Source of the DNA: Shewanella abyssi
Lineage (GTDB): Bacteria; Pseudomonadota; Gammaproteobacteria; Enterobacterales; Shewanellaceae
Length of the DNA: 64,000 bases
Reading direction: 5' to 3'
Assembly: GCF_023284025.1 (NCBI RefSeq)
Contig: NZ_JAKIKR010000017.1
Span: 24,924 to 88,923, forward strand
Shown: positions 1 to 8,606 of the stretch, in pieces
Position numbering within the stretch: position 1 is the stretch's first letter
Layout: the number at the start of each line of letters is the position of its first letter
Notes under the pieces: model-generated
Told to the model about the DNA's origin: nothing
The model's database searches: none
Seen by the model: only the letters and a program-made list of their open reading frames with translations
Position numbers and translations under genes: made by a program

Positions 1-90
1 ATGTATTTTATTGCTAACTACCTCTTTTGGGTAAGATCCTGTTGAGGAAGCCCCTCACGCTTAAGAGGTAAAAAACCTCACAGCAGATAA

Positions 91-112
91 AACCTATGCA
101 GGGAATAAAATG
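91..112 (+). promoter_or_regulatory. Conserved translation-start leader of the first decaheme gene
   Basis: The bases aacctatgcaggga followed by an A-rich spacer and a double ATG form the ribosome binding region. The same 14 bases recur in front of mtrC (5421) and in shortened form before omcA (about 2851). The double ATG (ATGATG) is also shared. This shows the three lipoprotein cytochrome genes descend from a duplication that included the ribosome binding site. The 90 bases upstream hold a short inverted repeat (gaggt/acctc) but no promoter I can define. Confidence 0.55.
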
Positions 113-2395
113 ATGATAAATCGATATAAATTAGCAACCGCTGTTAAATCAGCAATCGGCATTGGAGCACTATCTTTGGCGCTTGTTGGTTGTGGCAGCG
201 ACGGTAAAGATGGTGAAGATGGCAATAATGGCGAAATAGCAGTACACATTAACGATGTAACCGCAGTTAAAACCCAAGTAGAGCTCGCCAGCTATGATGA
301 AACCAATGCGACCCTAACAATCGAATTCAATTTCACTAACTTGAACGGCGTTACCGTAACAGGGTTAGAAGATCTAACCGATCCACTGCGCGTTAGTTTT
401 GGCCGTATGGGGACGCGAGCTGAAGCGTTTTTACCTTACGATGTTACCGATTCAGACGGTAATAGTGTCACTGTAGATTCTCGTGGCGATGGTGAGCGTG
501 AAATTTGGTTGTCATACCGCAATAAATCAAAAGATGATTTAGTCACTGGCACCGACAACTGGCGCCCGAACCGTAATTGCCCAGACGAACAACAATGTCT
601 TGAGTATCTTGGTGGTGGTAAGTACCGCATTACCGCCCCAGATATTGTTGATACTAAAAGCCTAGACTACGGTTATGACGCCACACAAGTCCAAGGCATT
701 TACTTGATGACTTATGGCGCTGGCGCGAACAAAGTTAAAAATGTTGAAGCTTATTACTGGGAACCTGCTACTGAGCGCCCAGTCAGCTCTCCTAAATCAG
801 TATTAGAGAGCCAAACATGTACCAGCTGTCATGTTGGTCAAGATCATATCCGTCATGGCAATTATGGCAACACCGCCGATGGTTGTCTTTTTTGCCACAC
901 TGACTACACCCAATATGCTGGGACTGGCAGTGATGAAGAGGGTAATGAAGTCAACTTTACCGTCGATGGTTCAATTAAAGGACTTGTTCACGCCATTCAT
1001 ACTGGCGCAACTGAAGCAGAGCGCCGCGATGTTGCTAAGTTTGAAACGGTCATTGGAAATTCAGCTAAAAACCCTGTTTTTGGCTATAAATATGACCGAG
1101 CAGCTCAAGTTGATGAGGAAGGTAATCCACTAAAACCTGTTAACTATCCAGCTGCTACTGCCAGTTGTGAAAGCTGTCACGTGCAATACACCGAAACTGA
1201 AGAGACATTGCCAGAAGGTGTGACAGTTCACGCGCTGGATTGGTTTAAAGATATGGACGCTGATAGTTGTCAATCTTGTCATGGTGACTACCACTATGGC
1301 GGCCGTACCACAACTGACGACACGGGTGTTTCATATGTAGGTTGTGTTGATTGTCATACATCAAACGATGGTAACACTCGCGGCGGTGCCTTCCGTCACT
1401 TTGCCGGCCACGACAAAGATAGCCGTGAATCTGCAATTGAAGCGGGTAAGCTCATTGAAACGAGTTACAGTAATATAGTGTGGAATTCTGATGCTGCAGA
1501 GTTGAGCTTCACTGTAAACTTGATAATGGGTGAACAAGAGGTCACAAGTGCCCATGTACCTAGAGTGTCTATTTATGCCAACGCAATCGATGCTTCAGCA
1601 GCAGATGCTTACCTTGCTTCACGTCCAAGTGTTGCTGTCACACCTAATGCTGATGGCAGCTTTAATGTTGTCGTTGATGCAACAGGAACAAGCTATACAC
1701 TACCCGCCTTAGCAGATGCCATTGAGAACGGTGCAGATCTTGCCTTGTCAGCGAGTTTTAGCGCTTGTTTCAAGAACAAAGAGTCAACACTGGTTGAGCT
1801 TGATTCAGAAGGTAGCTGTTCTGGTATCTTAAGTGCAAATGCCGCTAAAACAGCGTTTTTGAAGCTTGATGGTTCTGCTGGCGCAGAGCGTGCTAGCGCG
1901 GTCAACTATGAAAATTGTGCCAGTTGCCACAACAATGACATGGTCGTTCGTAAAGGCGCTCCGCACTACCGTAATGCTGACCTGCATACCTGTGCACAGT
2001 GTCATGAAGCCGGTGATTACAACGCCATGATCGTCCGTGTTCATGGCACTTTTGGTAAAGCACATGGTCGTGAAGATGTGCAGTCTTTAGTTGATACTAA
2101 AACCTGTACAGCTTGTCATGATGATGGCAATTACAGCTTAGAAAATGCGCGCTCAACGCCAATGCGTTGGAACCGTAAAGACCAAACTTTCTCTAGCCCG
2201 CAAGCGGGTGTATGTGCTTCATGTCATGTGTCTAACAGCTACGATATCGGTGGCGGCAAAGATTCAGCTCAATCACATATCGAAAACATGGGTGGCGTCG
2301 TAGCAGATACATTTGAAAATGCTCAAATGGCCAACGAGACATGTCTTACTTGCCATAGCGCAGAAAAGATCGCAGAGAAGCACATGCCTAACTAA
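110..2395 (+). CDS. OmcA/MtrC-family decaheme outer-membrane cytochrome c lipoprotein
   Basis: Surface-exposed terminal reductase of extracellular electron transfer. The 761-residue protein starts with a lipoprotein signal ending LALVGC, so Cys28 is the probable lipid anchor, followed by an Asp/Gly-rich linker. Ten CXXCH heme motifs are present in two groups of five (the first group about residues 235-420, the second about 600-755), separated by a beta-rich domain, the OmcA/MtrC/UndA plan. Two non-heme cysteine pairs are visible: CX5C in the first beta domain (CPDEQQC) and a CX16C pair in the third domain. Family members usually have only the domain III pair. Its length and N-terminus are closer to OmcA than to MtrC, but it is neither the omcA nor the mtrC of this locus, so no symbol is given. 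A strong terminator follows, so it is probably its own transcription unit. Confidence 0.93.
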   Translation: MMINRYKLATAVKSAIGIGALSLALVGCGSDGKDGEDGNNGEIAVHINDVTAVKTQVELASYDETNATLTIEFNFTNLNGVTVTGLEDLTDPLRVSFGRMGTRAEAFLPYDVTDSDGNSVTVDSRGDGEREIWLSYRNKSKDDLVTGTDNWRPNRNCPDEQQCLEYLGGGKYRITAPDIVDTKSLDYGYDATQVQGIYLMTYGAGANKVKNVEAYYWEPATERPVSSPKSVLESQTCTSCHVGQDHIRHGNYGNTADGCLFCHTDYTQYAGTGSDEEGNEVNFTVDGSIKGLVHAIHTGATEAERRDVAKFETVIGNSAKNPVFGYKYDRAAQVDEEGNPLKPVNYPAATASCESCHVQYTETEETLPEGVTVHALDWFKDMDADSCQSCHGDYHYGGRTTTDDTGVSYVGCVDCHTSNDGNTRGGAFRHFAGHDKDSRESAIEAGKLIETSYSNIVWNSDAAELSFTVNLIMGEQEVTSAHVPRVSIYANAIDASAADAYLASRPSVAVTPNADGSFNVVVDATGTSYTLPALADAIENGADLALSASFSACFKNKESTLVELDSEGSCSGILSANAAKTAFLKLDGSAGAERASAVNYENCASCHNNDMVVRKGAPHYRNADLHTCAQCHEAGDYNAMIVRVHGTFGKAHGREDVQSLVDTKTCTACHDDGNYSLENARSTPMRWNRKDQTFSSPQAGVCASCHVSNSYDIGGGKDSAQSHIENMGGVVADTFENAQMANETCLTCHSAEKIAEKHMPN

Positions 2396-2449
2396 ATCAA
2401 GCCAGCTAAAGCCGAGCAAAACGAACCAAAAGTGGTAGAAGGCAATGTA

Positions 2450-2492
2450 AATATAAAAGGATGAGGAACTCGCTTTCTCATCCTTTTATATT
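2450..2492 (+). terminator. Terminator after the first decaheme gene
   Basis: A perfect 16-bp inverted repeat (arms 2450-2465 and 2477-2492, 11-base loop) ends in an AT-rich stretch on both strands. It lies 55 bases after the stop codon and can act in both directions. Confidence 0.75.
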
Positions 2493-2865
2493 AAACAAGC
2501 CAATAATGAGGAAATACAGAAAACTAACTTAAGCCAATTCTAAATTACCTACTTTATGACAATGACTTAAGTCTGTTACGGCATACCGCAACAAGTCAAC
2601 AATACATCAACATTTGAGCGTTTTTGGTCGGTTCATTCTTAATCGATAATTAAAATAGTCCTAAAAGCACCCTTTTCTCTATACCCCTAAAGAAATAGTC
2701 AGACCTTAATCACATAAAGCGGCTAAAACAACTGCTAAAAATCTCCCGCTTCGTTAGCCTTAGAGGTGGAAATAAAATTCCGCACACTAATTGTGGGTTA
2801 ATGAGATTGCTTCTCAATTTACATCTCTTTTAGTGATGATTAAAAAACTATTGCAGGGACAAAAA
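2493..2865. other. Intergenic region upstream of omcA
   Basis: This AT-rich stretch of about 370 bases holds no gene. It should contain the omcA promoter. I see the ribosome binding sequence gcaggga at about 2853 but no clear FNR or CRP palindrome. Confidence 0.5.
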
Positions 2866-5097
2866 ATGATGAAATTTTTCAATTTAAGCGCGACTTCAAA
2901 AGCGCTACTAGCAGCAGGCGTGCTTTCACTAGCCGTTTCTGGTTGTGGTGGCGATGATGGTAAAAATGGCGAAGATGGTAAGCCTGGTGTTGTTGGTGTT
3001 AGCATCGACGCAGCAAAAAGTGTAAATGCTGTCTTCACTAATGCAACTGTAGAAGCTGGTGTCGTAACAGTAGACTTCAAACTTCAAAATGACAACGGTG
3101 TCGCTGTTCTTGACTTAACCAAAGACCACGACCTACGTTTTGGTATTGCTCAATTAGCTCAAGAAACTCGTATTTTTGGCGAAAGTGATGAAGCTGTTGA
3201 ATTTGATCGTGGTTTTCAATGGCAAGCATATATAAATGCAGAAAAAACACCTAACCCGGATTGGGTTCCTGAAGGTGAGTCAGATATCACCCCTTCAAAC
3301 CAATTCCAAGCAAACGTAGAAGCAGCATCTAGCTGTGAAACTTGCTTCGTTGATAATGGCGATGGCAGTTACACATATAGCTTCCAACAAAATATTGCTG
3401 ATGTAACCACACCAATCGCTGTTGCTTACAATGCTGAAAACACGCAACGTGCAACGGTAGAATTAAAGCTATCAGGCTTTGCAGCCAATGCCCACTTCGA
3501 CTGGCAGCCATCAACAGGCATGACTGATGGGATTCAAACTCGTAATGTTGTTTCAATTGAAACCTGTTACACCTGCCATCAGCCTGAAAGTTTAGAACTT
3601 CATGGCGGTCGTCGTATTGATTTAGAAAACTGTGCATCTTGCCATACAGCAACTTCAGGTGACCCTGAAAGCGGCAACAGTGTCGACTTTACTTATATGA
3701 TCCATGCTATTCATAAAGGTAACGCACGTACAACTTATGCTCCTGACGCTCCAGAAGCCGATGATAATGGCAATATCCCTGCGCCATATAAAGTGATTGG
3801 TTACGGTGGTGGCGTTCACGATTATGGCAAAGTAATGTTCCCTCAGGGACCAGCTGCTGACTGTACTTCTTGTCATGTGACTGGCGACAATGCACCAGCT
3901 AATGCAGACTTGTTCCTGGCAAATCAAAGCAATACTGCTTGTATCGCTTGTCATACTACAATGCCAAAAGCGTATCACGACCCAAGTAATGAAAACTGTA
4001 TGTCATGCCATATCGAAGAGGGCTATGCACGTAGTGCTAAAGAAGCTCATGGCGATATCATGAAAGCCTACAATGAAACCCAAGAGATGAGTGTAAAGTT
4101 CTCTGATATTGGTGTTGATACTGATGGTAAATTCACAACCACGGTTCAAGTATTAGGTACTGATGGTCAGGCATTATCCGCTGAATTTGTAGATACAGGT
4201 TCTCGCATTGTTATGGCGTGGGATAGTGATAAAGACTTCCCATCATATACTGATGCGTCATATAGCAAACGCCGTATGAAACTAAGTGAAGGCACTTATG
4301 ATGCTGCAGCAAATACTTGGGTAATGACCTTTACAGGTTTCAATCTACCTAATGACGCTAACGGTAAAACTTTCGAACTTTGGTCTGCGCTTAAAATCTG
4401 TTACAACAACGGTGGCTATGGCCGTCCTGTTGTTGAGATGACAGATTGTACAACTGAAGGTGTTCGCAAGGTTGAAGTTAAAGATGCACCTTTCCATTTT
4501 GTTTGGAAAAACTCATCAGCAGATCTTGAAACAACAGTAGAAATGCGCCGTGATATTATCGATGCAACTAAGTGTCAGGGCTGTCACAACCAAGAGATCT
4601 ACCATTATGACAATGGTGTTAATTGCCAAACTTGTCACACCTCTGATAAATCTGTTAAAGAGTCAGTAAGAAATTCTGGTGAATATGACAAACCTACCAG
4701 CTTTGCTTATAAAGCTCACCATGCAGATGGTCACTACCTTAAGTATGCAGGTCTTGGTTCTCAAACAGTTATGAAGACAGACTGCTTGACTTGCCACACT
4801 GCTGAAGACAGCAAAAATGATATTGAAAATGGTATCACGTTAGGTCGTTCTCCAGAGCGTGTATGGAACTACCCAAATCTGGATACTAAAGATAAAGCCG
4901 GTATTTGGGTTTCTTCAGATGCAGGGACGTGCTTAAGCTGTCACCAGAAGTATCTAAGTGAAGCTGGTAATTCTCATATCGAAACAAACGGTGGTATCTT
5001 GGATGGTACAGATTCCGCAGATGTTCTTAGTAGAGCAAAAGAAGCTTGTGCTACTTGCCACTCTCCAGAGCAAATTATGGAACTACACGGTCACTAA
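2866..5097 (+). CDS. omcA: OmcA, decaheme outer-membrane cytochrome c lipoprotein
   Basis: Outer-membrane, surface-facing decaheme cytochrome that passes electrons from the MtrCAB conduit to metal oxides, flavins and other extracellular acceptors. The start is taken at the ATGATG preceded by gcaggga (743 residues); an upstream in-frame start lacks a ribosome binding site. The signal ends LAVSGC with a GGDDGKNGEDG linker, matching the N-terminus known from Shewanella OmcA. Ten CXXCH motifs are present (CYTCH through CATCH). A CETCF pair near residue 157 is not a heme site, and a CX15C pair sits in the third domain as in OmcA/UndA. It is bracketed by terminator-like hairpins before and after, so it is probably transcribed alone. 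OmcA and MtrC form a complex in characterised species. Confidence 0.93.
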   Translation: MMKFFNLSATSKALLAAGVLSLAVSGCGGDDGKNGEDGKPGVVGVSIDAAKSVNAVFTNATVEAGVVTVDFKLQNDNGVAVLDLTKDHDLRFGIAQLAQETRIFGESDEAVEFDRGFQWQAYINAEKTPNPDWVPEGESDITPSNQFQANVEAASSCETCFVDNGDGSYTYSFQQNIADVTTPIAVAYNAENTQRATVELKLSGFAANAHFDWQPSTGMTDGIQTRNVVSIETCYTCHQPESLELHGGRRIDLENCASCHTATSGDPESGNSVDFTYMIHAIHKGNARTTYAPDAPEADDNGNIPAPYKVIGYGGGVHDYGKVMFPQGPAADCTSCHVTGDNAPANADLFLANQSNTACIACHTTMPKAYHDPSNENCMSCHIEEGYARSAKEAHGDIMKAYNETQEMSVKFSDIGVDTDGKFTTTVQVLGTDGQALSAEFVDTGSRIVMAWDSDKDFPSYTDASYSKRRMKLSEGTYDAAANTWVMTFTGFNLPNDANGKTFELWSALKICYNNGGYGRPVVEMTDCTTEGVRKVEVKDAPFHFVWKNSSADLETTVEMRRDIIDATKCQGCHNQEIYHYDNGVNCQTCHTSDKSVKESVRNSGEYDKPTSFAYKAHHADGHYLKYAGLGSQTVMKTDCLTCHTAEDSKNDIENGITLGRSPERVWNYPNLDTKDKAGIWVSSDAGTCLSCHQKYLSEAGNSHIETNGGILDGTDSADVLSRAKEACATCHSPEQIMELHGH

Positions 5098-5114
5098 TAC
5101 AGTCATCATGTAAC

Positions 5115-5143
5115 TAAAAAGGGAGGCTTAGCCTCCCTTTTTT
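5115..5143 (+). terminator. Terminator after omcA
   Basis: A GC-rich hairpin (aaaagggaggc / gcctccctttt, 3-base loop) followed by a T run, 18 bases after the omcA stop codon. It is a classical intrinsic terminator. Confidence 0.85.
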
Positions 5144-5420
5144 AATGAGAGTTATTCTCAACTAATAAAGACTAACTTTGTTACATATTTCGTCTATTTA
5201 GGCCTCTTTTTTTGATCTGTATTCATGTTTATCAGCCCTCGCTAATACCTCTTTAGAAATAGAAAGATCCGCGTCACACATTAGCACCTGCTATGCTGAT
5301 TTTCGCCCTGCATTACGTTAGCCTTTCGTTGGGGAATCTTATTTCCAGCATTGACTTAAGCGGCAATTAAAAAATTACAGTCGGTCTACTTAATCGGGCC
5401 ACACGTTTAAGACAGTGCCA
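5144..5420. other. Intergenic region upstream of mtrC
   Basis: No coding sequence. This must hold the promoter for the mtrCAB operon. The half-match ttgatctgtattca near 5211 resembles an FNR site only in its left arm and was not accepted as one. Confidence 0.5.
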
Positions 5421-5441
5421 AACCTATGCAGGGAAAAAATG
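5421..5441 (+). promoter_or_regulatory. Ribosome binding region that sets the mtrC start
   Basis: The bases aacctatgcaggga directly precede ATGATG and are identical to those at 91-104. They select the start at 5439 over the in-frame start 24 bases upstream, which has no ribosome binding site. Confidence 0.6.
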
Positions 5442-7499
5442 ATGAACGTAAAAAAATCTAAAATTGCGCTGCTCTTGGCAGCAAGCGCCGTATCAATGGC
5501 CCTAACCGGCTGTGGTGGCGACGATGGTACTGACGGAAATCCTGGCAACCCAGGTGGACCGGCTGCAGATTACATCAACACGCTAAACCTAAAAGTAACA
5601 GATGTGACATATGACAACGGTCAACCAACCGTTAACGTATTCGCCACTAACGAAGAAGACCTACCTATCATTGGTCTACAAGATCTCACTCTAACTGCTG
5701 CCCAGTTAGCGCCTCAAGGTGCTACGGGTGCAGGTAACAGCGCACAGTGGACACGTACCGCAAGGCTCAAAGGCGCTGATAAATATACCGATAATAAAGA
5801 TGGTTCATATACCTTCACTTTCGAATTAGATGAATACAACGCTGATATGACCCAGCGTTTTAATGTACACGCTGGCGGTGCTGATTCGACACTTGCCGAT
5901 GGCACAACCTCAGTCCCTCGCCGTGAAATCGTTGCCGACTTTGATGGCCAAGGTTTTGAGGCTAAATACACCAAGAACATCGTGTCTCACGAAACCTGTA
6001 CAAATTGTCATGCAGAAGGTGAGCCCCTCACTACGCGTCACAGTGATTATTACACTCTAGAGACTTGTGCCACTTGTCACACCTCTAAGTATGGTGAATC
6101 TCAGTGGAACCACCTCATCCACAATATTCATAACACTGCGAAGACATTCGAAGATAAGTACGATAAAGAATATACCGGCGAGGCTGCTGAGCACCTAATT
6201 CAAAATAACTGTAAGTCTTGCCACGTTGAGCCAGAAGCTGACAGCGGTGAGCTAACAGAGTGGGGCAACTGGTCACGTATTCCGACCATGGAAACCTGTA
6301 CTAGTTGTCACGTAGACATCGATTTTGTCGCAGGTCAAGGTCACTCTCAACAGGCTGACAACTCAAACTGTGTTGCTTGTCATAATGCCAGCTGGACTGA
6401 AGAGCTACACACTGGCAGCTTCGGTGCCACCAAAGCATTGATTGACACTTACGGCATGAATACTACTTTAGCCGTTAATGCTGATCTGACTGCAACCGTC
6501 ACGGTAGCAATCGTTGATGCAAATGGCGAAGCGGTTAATGCATCTACTTTAGTACCTCAAATCCAGCGCGTTGAAGCGACCACTACCGTTGGTCCAAACA
6601 ATGTGCAAGGCGGTTATTACGGTCACGATAGCCTAAACCTAGTGTTAAACGGTGAGCTTAACGAAGCAGCGACAATTACCGAAGAAGGTAATATTAGCTA
6701 CACAACTCAAGTACTAGCCTTCCCCGCTGATGTTGCTGCGGGTGCCGATGCTGATACAGCGTTCACCTTTACAGGTTTAGCACTTTGTTCTGAAAGTGGT
6801 GAGTTTGTTAACTGTGACACTGTTGCTGTAGATGAGAACTTCGAAAAAAATGACGACGGTGAAATTACTGGTCTAAAAGCTGATTTCTACACAGGTATGA
6901 AAGCAGACCTTGCTTTCGCGACATTGTCTGGTGAAGCCGCTAGCATGCGTCATGTTGACTCAGTTAACTTCAGCGCATGTACTACATGTCATAGCGCCGA
7001 GTTCCAAGTGCACAAAGGCACACATCACCCAGGTTTCGTTATGTCTGAGCAGCTATCCCATAGCACTGACGCTAACGACCAACCCATTGTTGGTGTAGAT
7101 GCTTGTGTGGCTTGTCATACGCCAGACGGCACATATGCGGGTGGCACAAACAAAGGTGCACTAGAGATGAAACTCCACGTGGTTCATGGAGCACAACAAG
7201 TCATCAATGACTGTACTCAGTGCCACACTGGTCTTAATCTTGAAGCCTTTAAAGTGAAAAGTGCGTTTGCAACTAAAGTAGTGGACGCTTACACACCAAG
7301 TCAGAAGAGCTTATACACAACACCTATTGCAGCAACGTGTACGTCTTGTCACACCGCAGAAAGCACAATGACCCATGCAGCTGGTCAAGGTGCTCTCTTC
7401 AATGTTGATAAAGATGTTGCTAATGACGCCGCGCAACTAGAAACGTGTTTCTACTGCCACGCGCCAACACCTGCGGATCACACTGCGGTTAAGATGTAA
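5439..7499 (+). CDS. mtrC: MtrC, decaheme outer-membrane cytochrome c lipoprotein
   Basis: Outer-membrane decaheme cytochrome that docks on the MtrAB conduit and reduces extracellular metals and shuttles. 686 residues, close to the usual 670. The N-terminus MMNVKKSKIALLLAASAVSM and lipobox LTGC match Shewanella MtrC. Ten CXXCH motifs, in two pentaheme groups, lie between beta domains. Domain III carries the CX8C pair (CSESGEFVNC) typical of MtrC rather than the longer OmcA spacing. Conserved stretches such as the NCxACH segment followed by WTxELHT, and the C-terminal ETCFYCHxPTxADHTxVKM ending, support the name. It stands directly upstream of mtrA and mtrB in the standard order. The stem-loop between mtrC and mtrA may set their relative expression. 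Confidence 0.95.
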   Translation: MMNVKKSKIALLLAASAVSMALTGCGGDDGTDGNPGNPGGPAADYINTLNLKVTDVTYDNGQPTVNVFATNEEDLPIIGLQDLTLTAAQLAPQGATGAGNSAQWTRTARLKGADKYTDNKDGSYTFTFELDEYNADMTQRFNVHAGGADSTLADGTTSVPRREIVADFDGQGFEAKYTKNIVSHETCTNCHAEGEPLTTRHSDYYTLETCATCHTSKYGESQWNHLIHNIHNTAKTFEDKYDKEYTGEAAEHLIQNNCKSCHVEPEADSGELTEWGNWSRIPTMETCTSCHVDIDFVAGQGHSQQADNSNCVACHNASWTEELHTGSFGATKALIDTYGMNTTLAVNADLTATVTVAIVDANGEAVNASTLVPQIQRVEATTTVGPNNVQGGYYGHDSLNLVLNGELNEAATITEEGNISYTTQVLAFPADVAAGADADTAFTFTGLALCSESGEFVNCDTVAVDENFEKNDDGEITGLKADFYTGMKADLAFATLSGEAASMRHVDSVNFSACTTCHSAEFQVHKGTHHPGFVMSEQLSHSTDANDQPIVGVDACVACHTPDGTYAGGTNKGALEMKLHVVHGAQQVINDCTQCHTGLNLEAFKVKSAFATKVVDAYTPSQKSLYTTPIAATCTSCHTAESTMTHAAGQGALFNVDKDVANDAAQLETCFYCHAPTPADHTAVKM

Positions 7500-7548
7500 T
7501 TTGCGTAATTCTTTTCAATGACTTAAGTCATTAAGAGTGTTGAAAAAA

Positions 7549-7566
7549 GGGGGAGTCCTCTCCCCC
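7549..7566 (+). promoter_or_regulatory. GC-rich stem-loop between mtrC and mtrA
   Basis: Arms gggggag and ctccccc pair perfectly around a 4-base loop. There is no T run after it (gctttcac follows), so it is unlikely to end transcription completely. It fits an RNA-processing, stability or partial attenuation element inside the mtrCAB operon. Confidence 0.5.
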
Positions 7567-7603
7567 GCTTTCACAAAATTTGTGCAAATTTAGGAAATCG
7601 ATT

Positions 7604-8593
7604 ATGAAGATCACCAACAAACTAAAAACCTTACTTCCAGCGCTATTAGCATCGGCAGTACTTTCACTTGGCTTTGCTAACACAGCAATCGCGTCAAAGT
7701 GGGATGCATCGATGAGCCCTGATGAAGTAGAAGCAACACTAGACAAGAAATTTGCCGAAGGTAAATACTCGCCTAAAGGCGCCGACTCTTGCCTTATGTG
7801 TCACAAGAAATCTGAAAAAGTAATGGCCATCTTTAACGGTGTTCATGGTTCTGTCGACTCAAGCAAGAGCCCAATGGCTGGCCTTCAATGCGAAGCCTGT
7901 CATGGCCCTATGGGTAAACATAACCGTGGCGGCAAAGAGCCGATGATCGCTTTTGGTCCAGACTCTACCTTAGTTGCTGAAAAGCAAAACAGTGTTTGTA
8001 TGAGTTGTCACAAAGATGACAAGCGTATGGATTGGAATGGTGGACACCATGACAATGCAGATATTGCTTGTGCCTCTTGTCACTCAATTCATGCCGCCAA
8101 AGATCCAGTGTTATCAAAAAATACTGAGTTGGAAGTGTGTACTAGCTGTCATACCAAGCAAAAAGCTGACATGAACAAACGCTCAAGCCACCCAATGAAA
8201 TGGGCACAAATGGTCTGTAGCGATTGCCATAACCCACACGGAACAATGAGCGATTCAGATCTTGTTAAGCCTAGCGTTAACGATACCTGTTACTCATGCC
8301 ACGCAGAGAAACGTGGCCCAAAATTGTGGGAGCATGCACCCGTCACTGAGAATTGTGTTTCTTGTCACAACCCTCACGGCAGCGTAAATGAAAGCATGCT
8401 AAAAACTCGTGCTCCGCAACTATGTCAACAATGTCATGCAAGCGATGGCCATGCGAGCAATGCTTACATGGGCAATACCGGACAAGGTTCAAGTGTCGGC
8501 GACAATGCCTTTACCGGCGGTCGTAGCTGTCTAAACTGTCATAACCAGATCCATGGTTCAAACCATCCATCTGGCAAGCTGTTCCAGCGCTAA
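7604..8593 (+). CDS. mtrA: MtrA, periplasmic decaheme cytochrome c
   Basis: Periplasmic decaheme cytochrome that threads into the MtrB barrel and carries electrons across the outer membrane to MtrC. 329 residues from the ATG preceded by taggaaatc; an upstream in-frame GTG/ATG start region has no better signal. A cleavable signal peptide ends near ANTAIASKW. Ten CXXCH motifs are present. The segment from [20 protein letters not shown] onward matches Shewanella MtrA nearly residue for residue, including the C-terminal [10 protein letters not shown]. mtrB begins 13 bases after the stop codon, so the two genes are translated from one message. Confidence 0.97.
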   Translation: MKITNKLKTLLPALLASAVLSLGFANTAIASKWDASMSPDEVEATLDKKFAEGKYSPKGADSCLMCHKKSEKVMAIFNGVHGSVDSSKSPMAGLQCEACHGPMGKHNRGGKEPMIAFGPDSTLVAEKQNSVCMSCHKDDKRMDWNGGHHDNADIACASCHSIHAAKDPVLSKNTELEVCTSCHTKQKADMNKRSSHPMKWAQMVCSDCHNPHGTMSDSDLVKPSVNDTCYSCHAEKRGPKLWEHAPVTENCVSCHNPHGSVNESMLKTRAPQLCQQCHASDGHASNAYMGNTGQGSSVGDNAFTGGRSCLNCHNQIHGSNHPSGKLFQR

Positions 8594-8606
8594 CGGAGAC
8601 GAGAAG

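Noticed and set aside
2791..2865. Longer N-terminus for OmcA
   Set aside because: The added 25 residues lack a ribosome site and would place a non-hydrophobic extension before the lipoprotein signal.
5211..5224. FNR-like sequence upstream of mtrC
   Set aside because: Only the left half-site matches; the right half differs in at least two of five positions.
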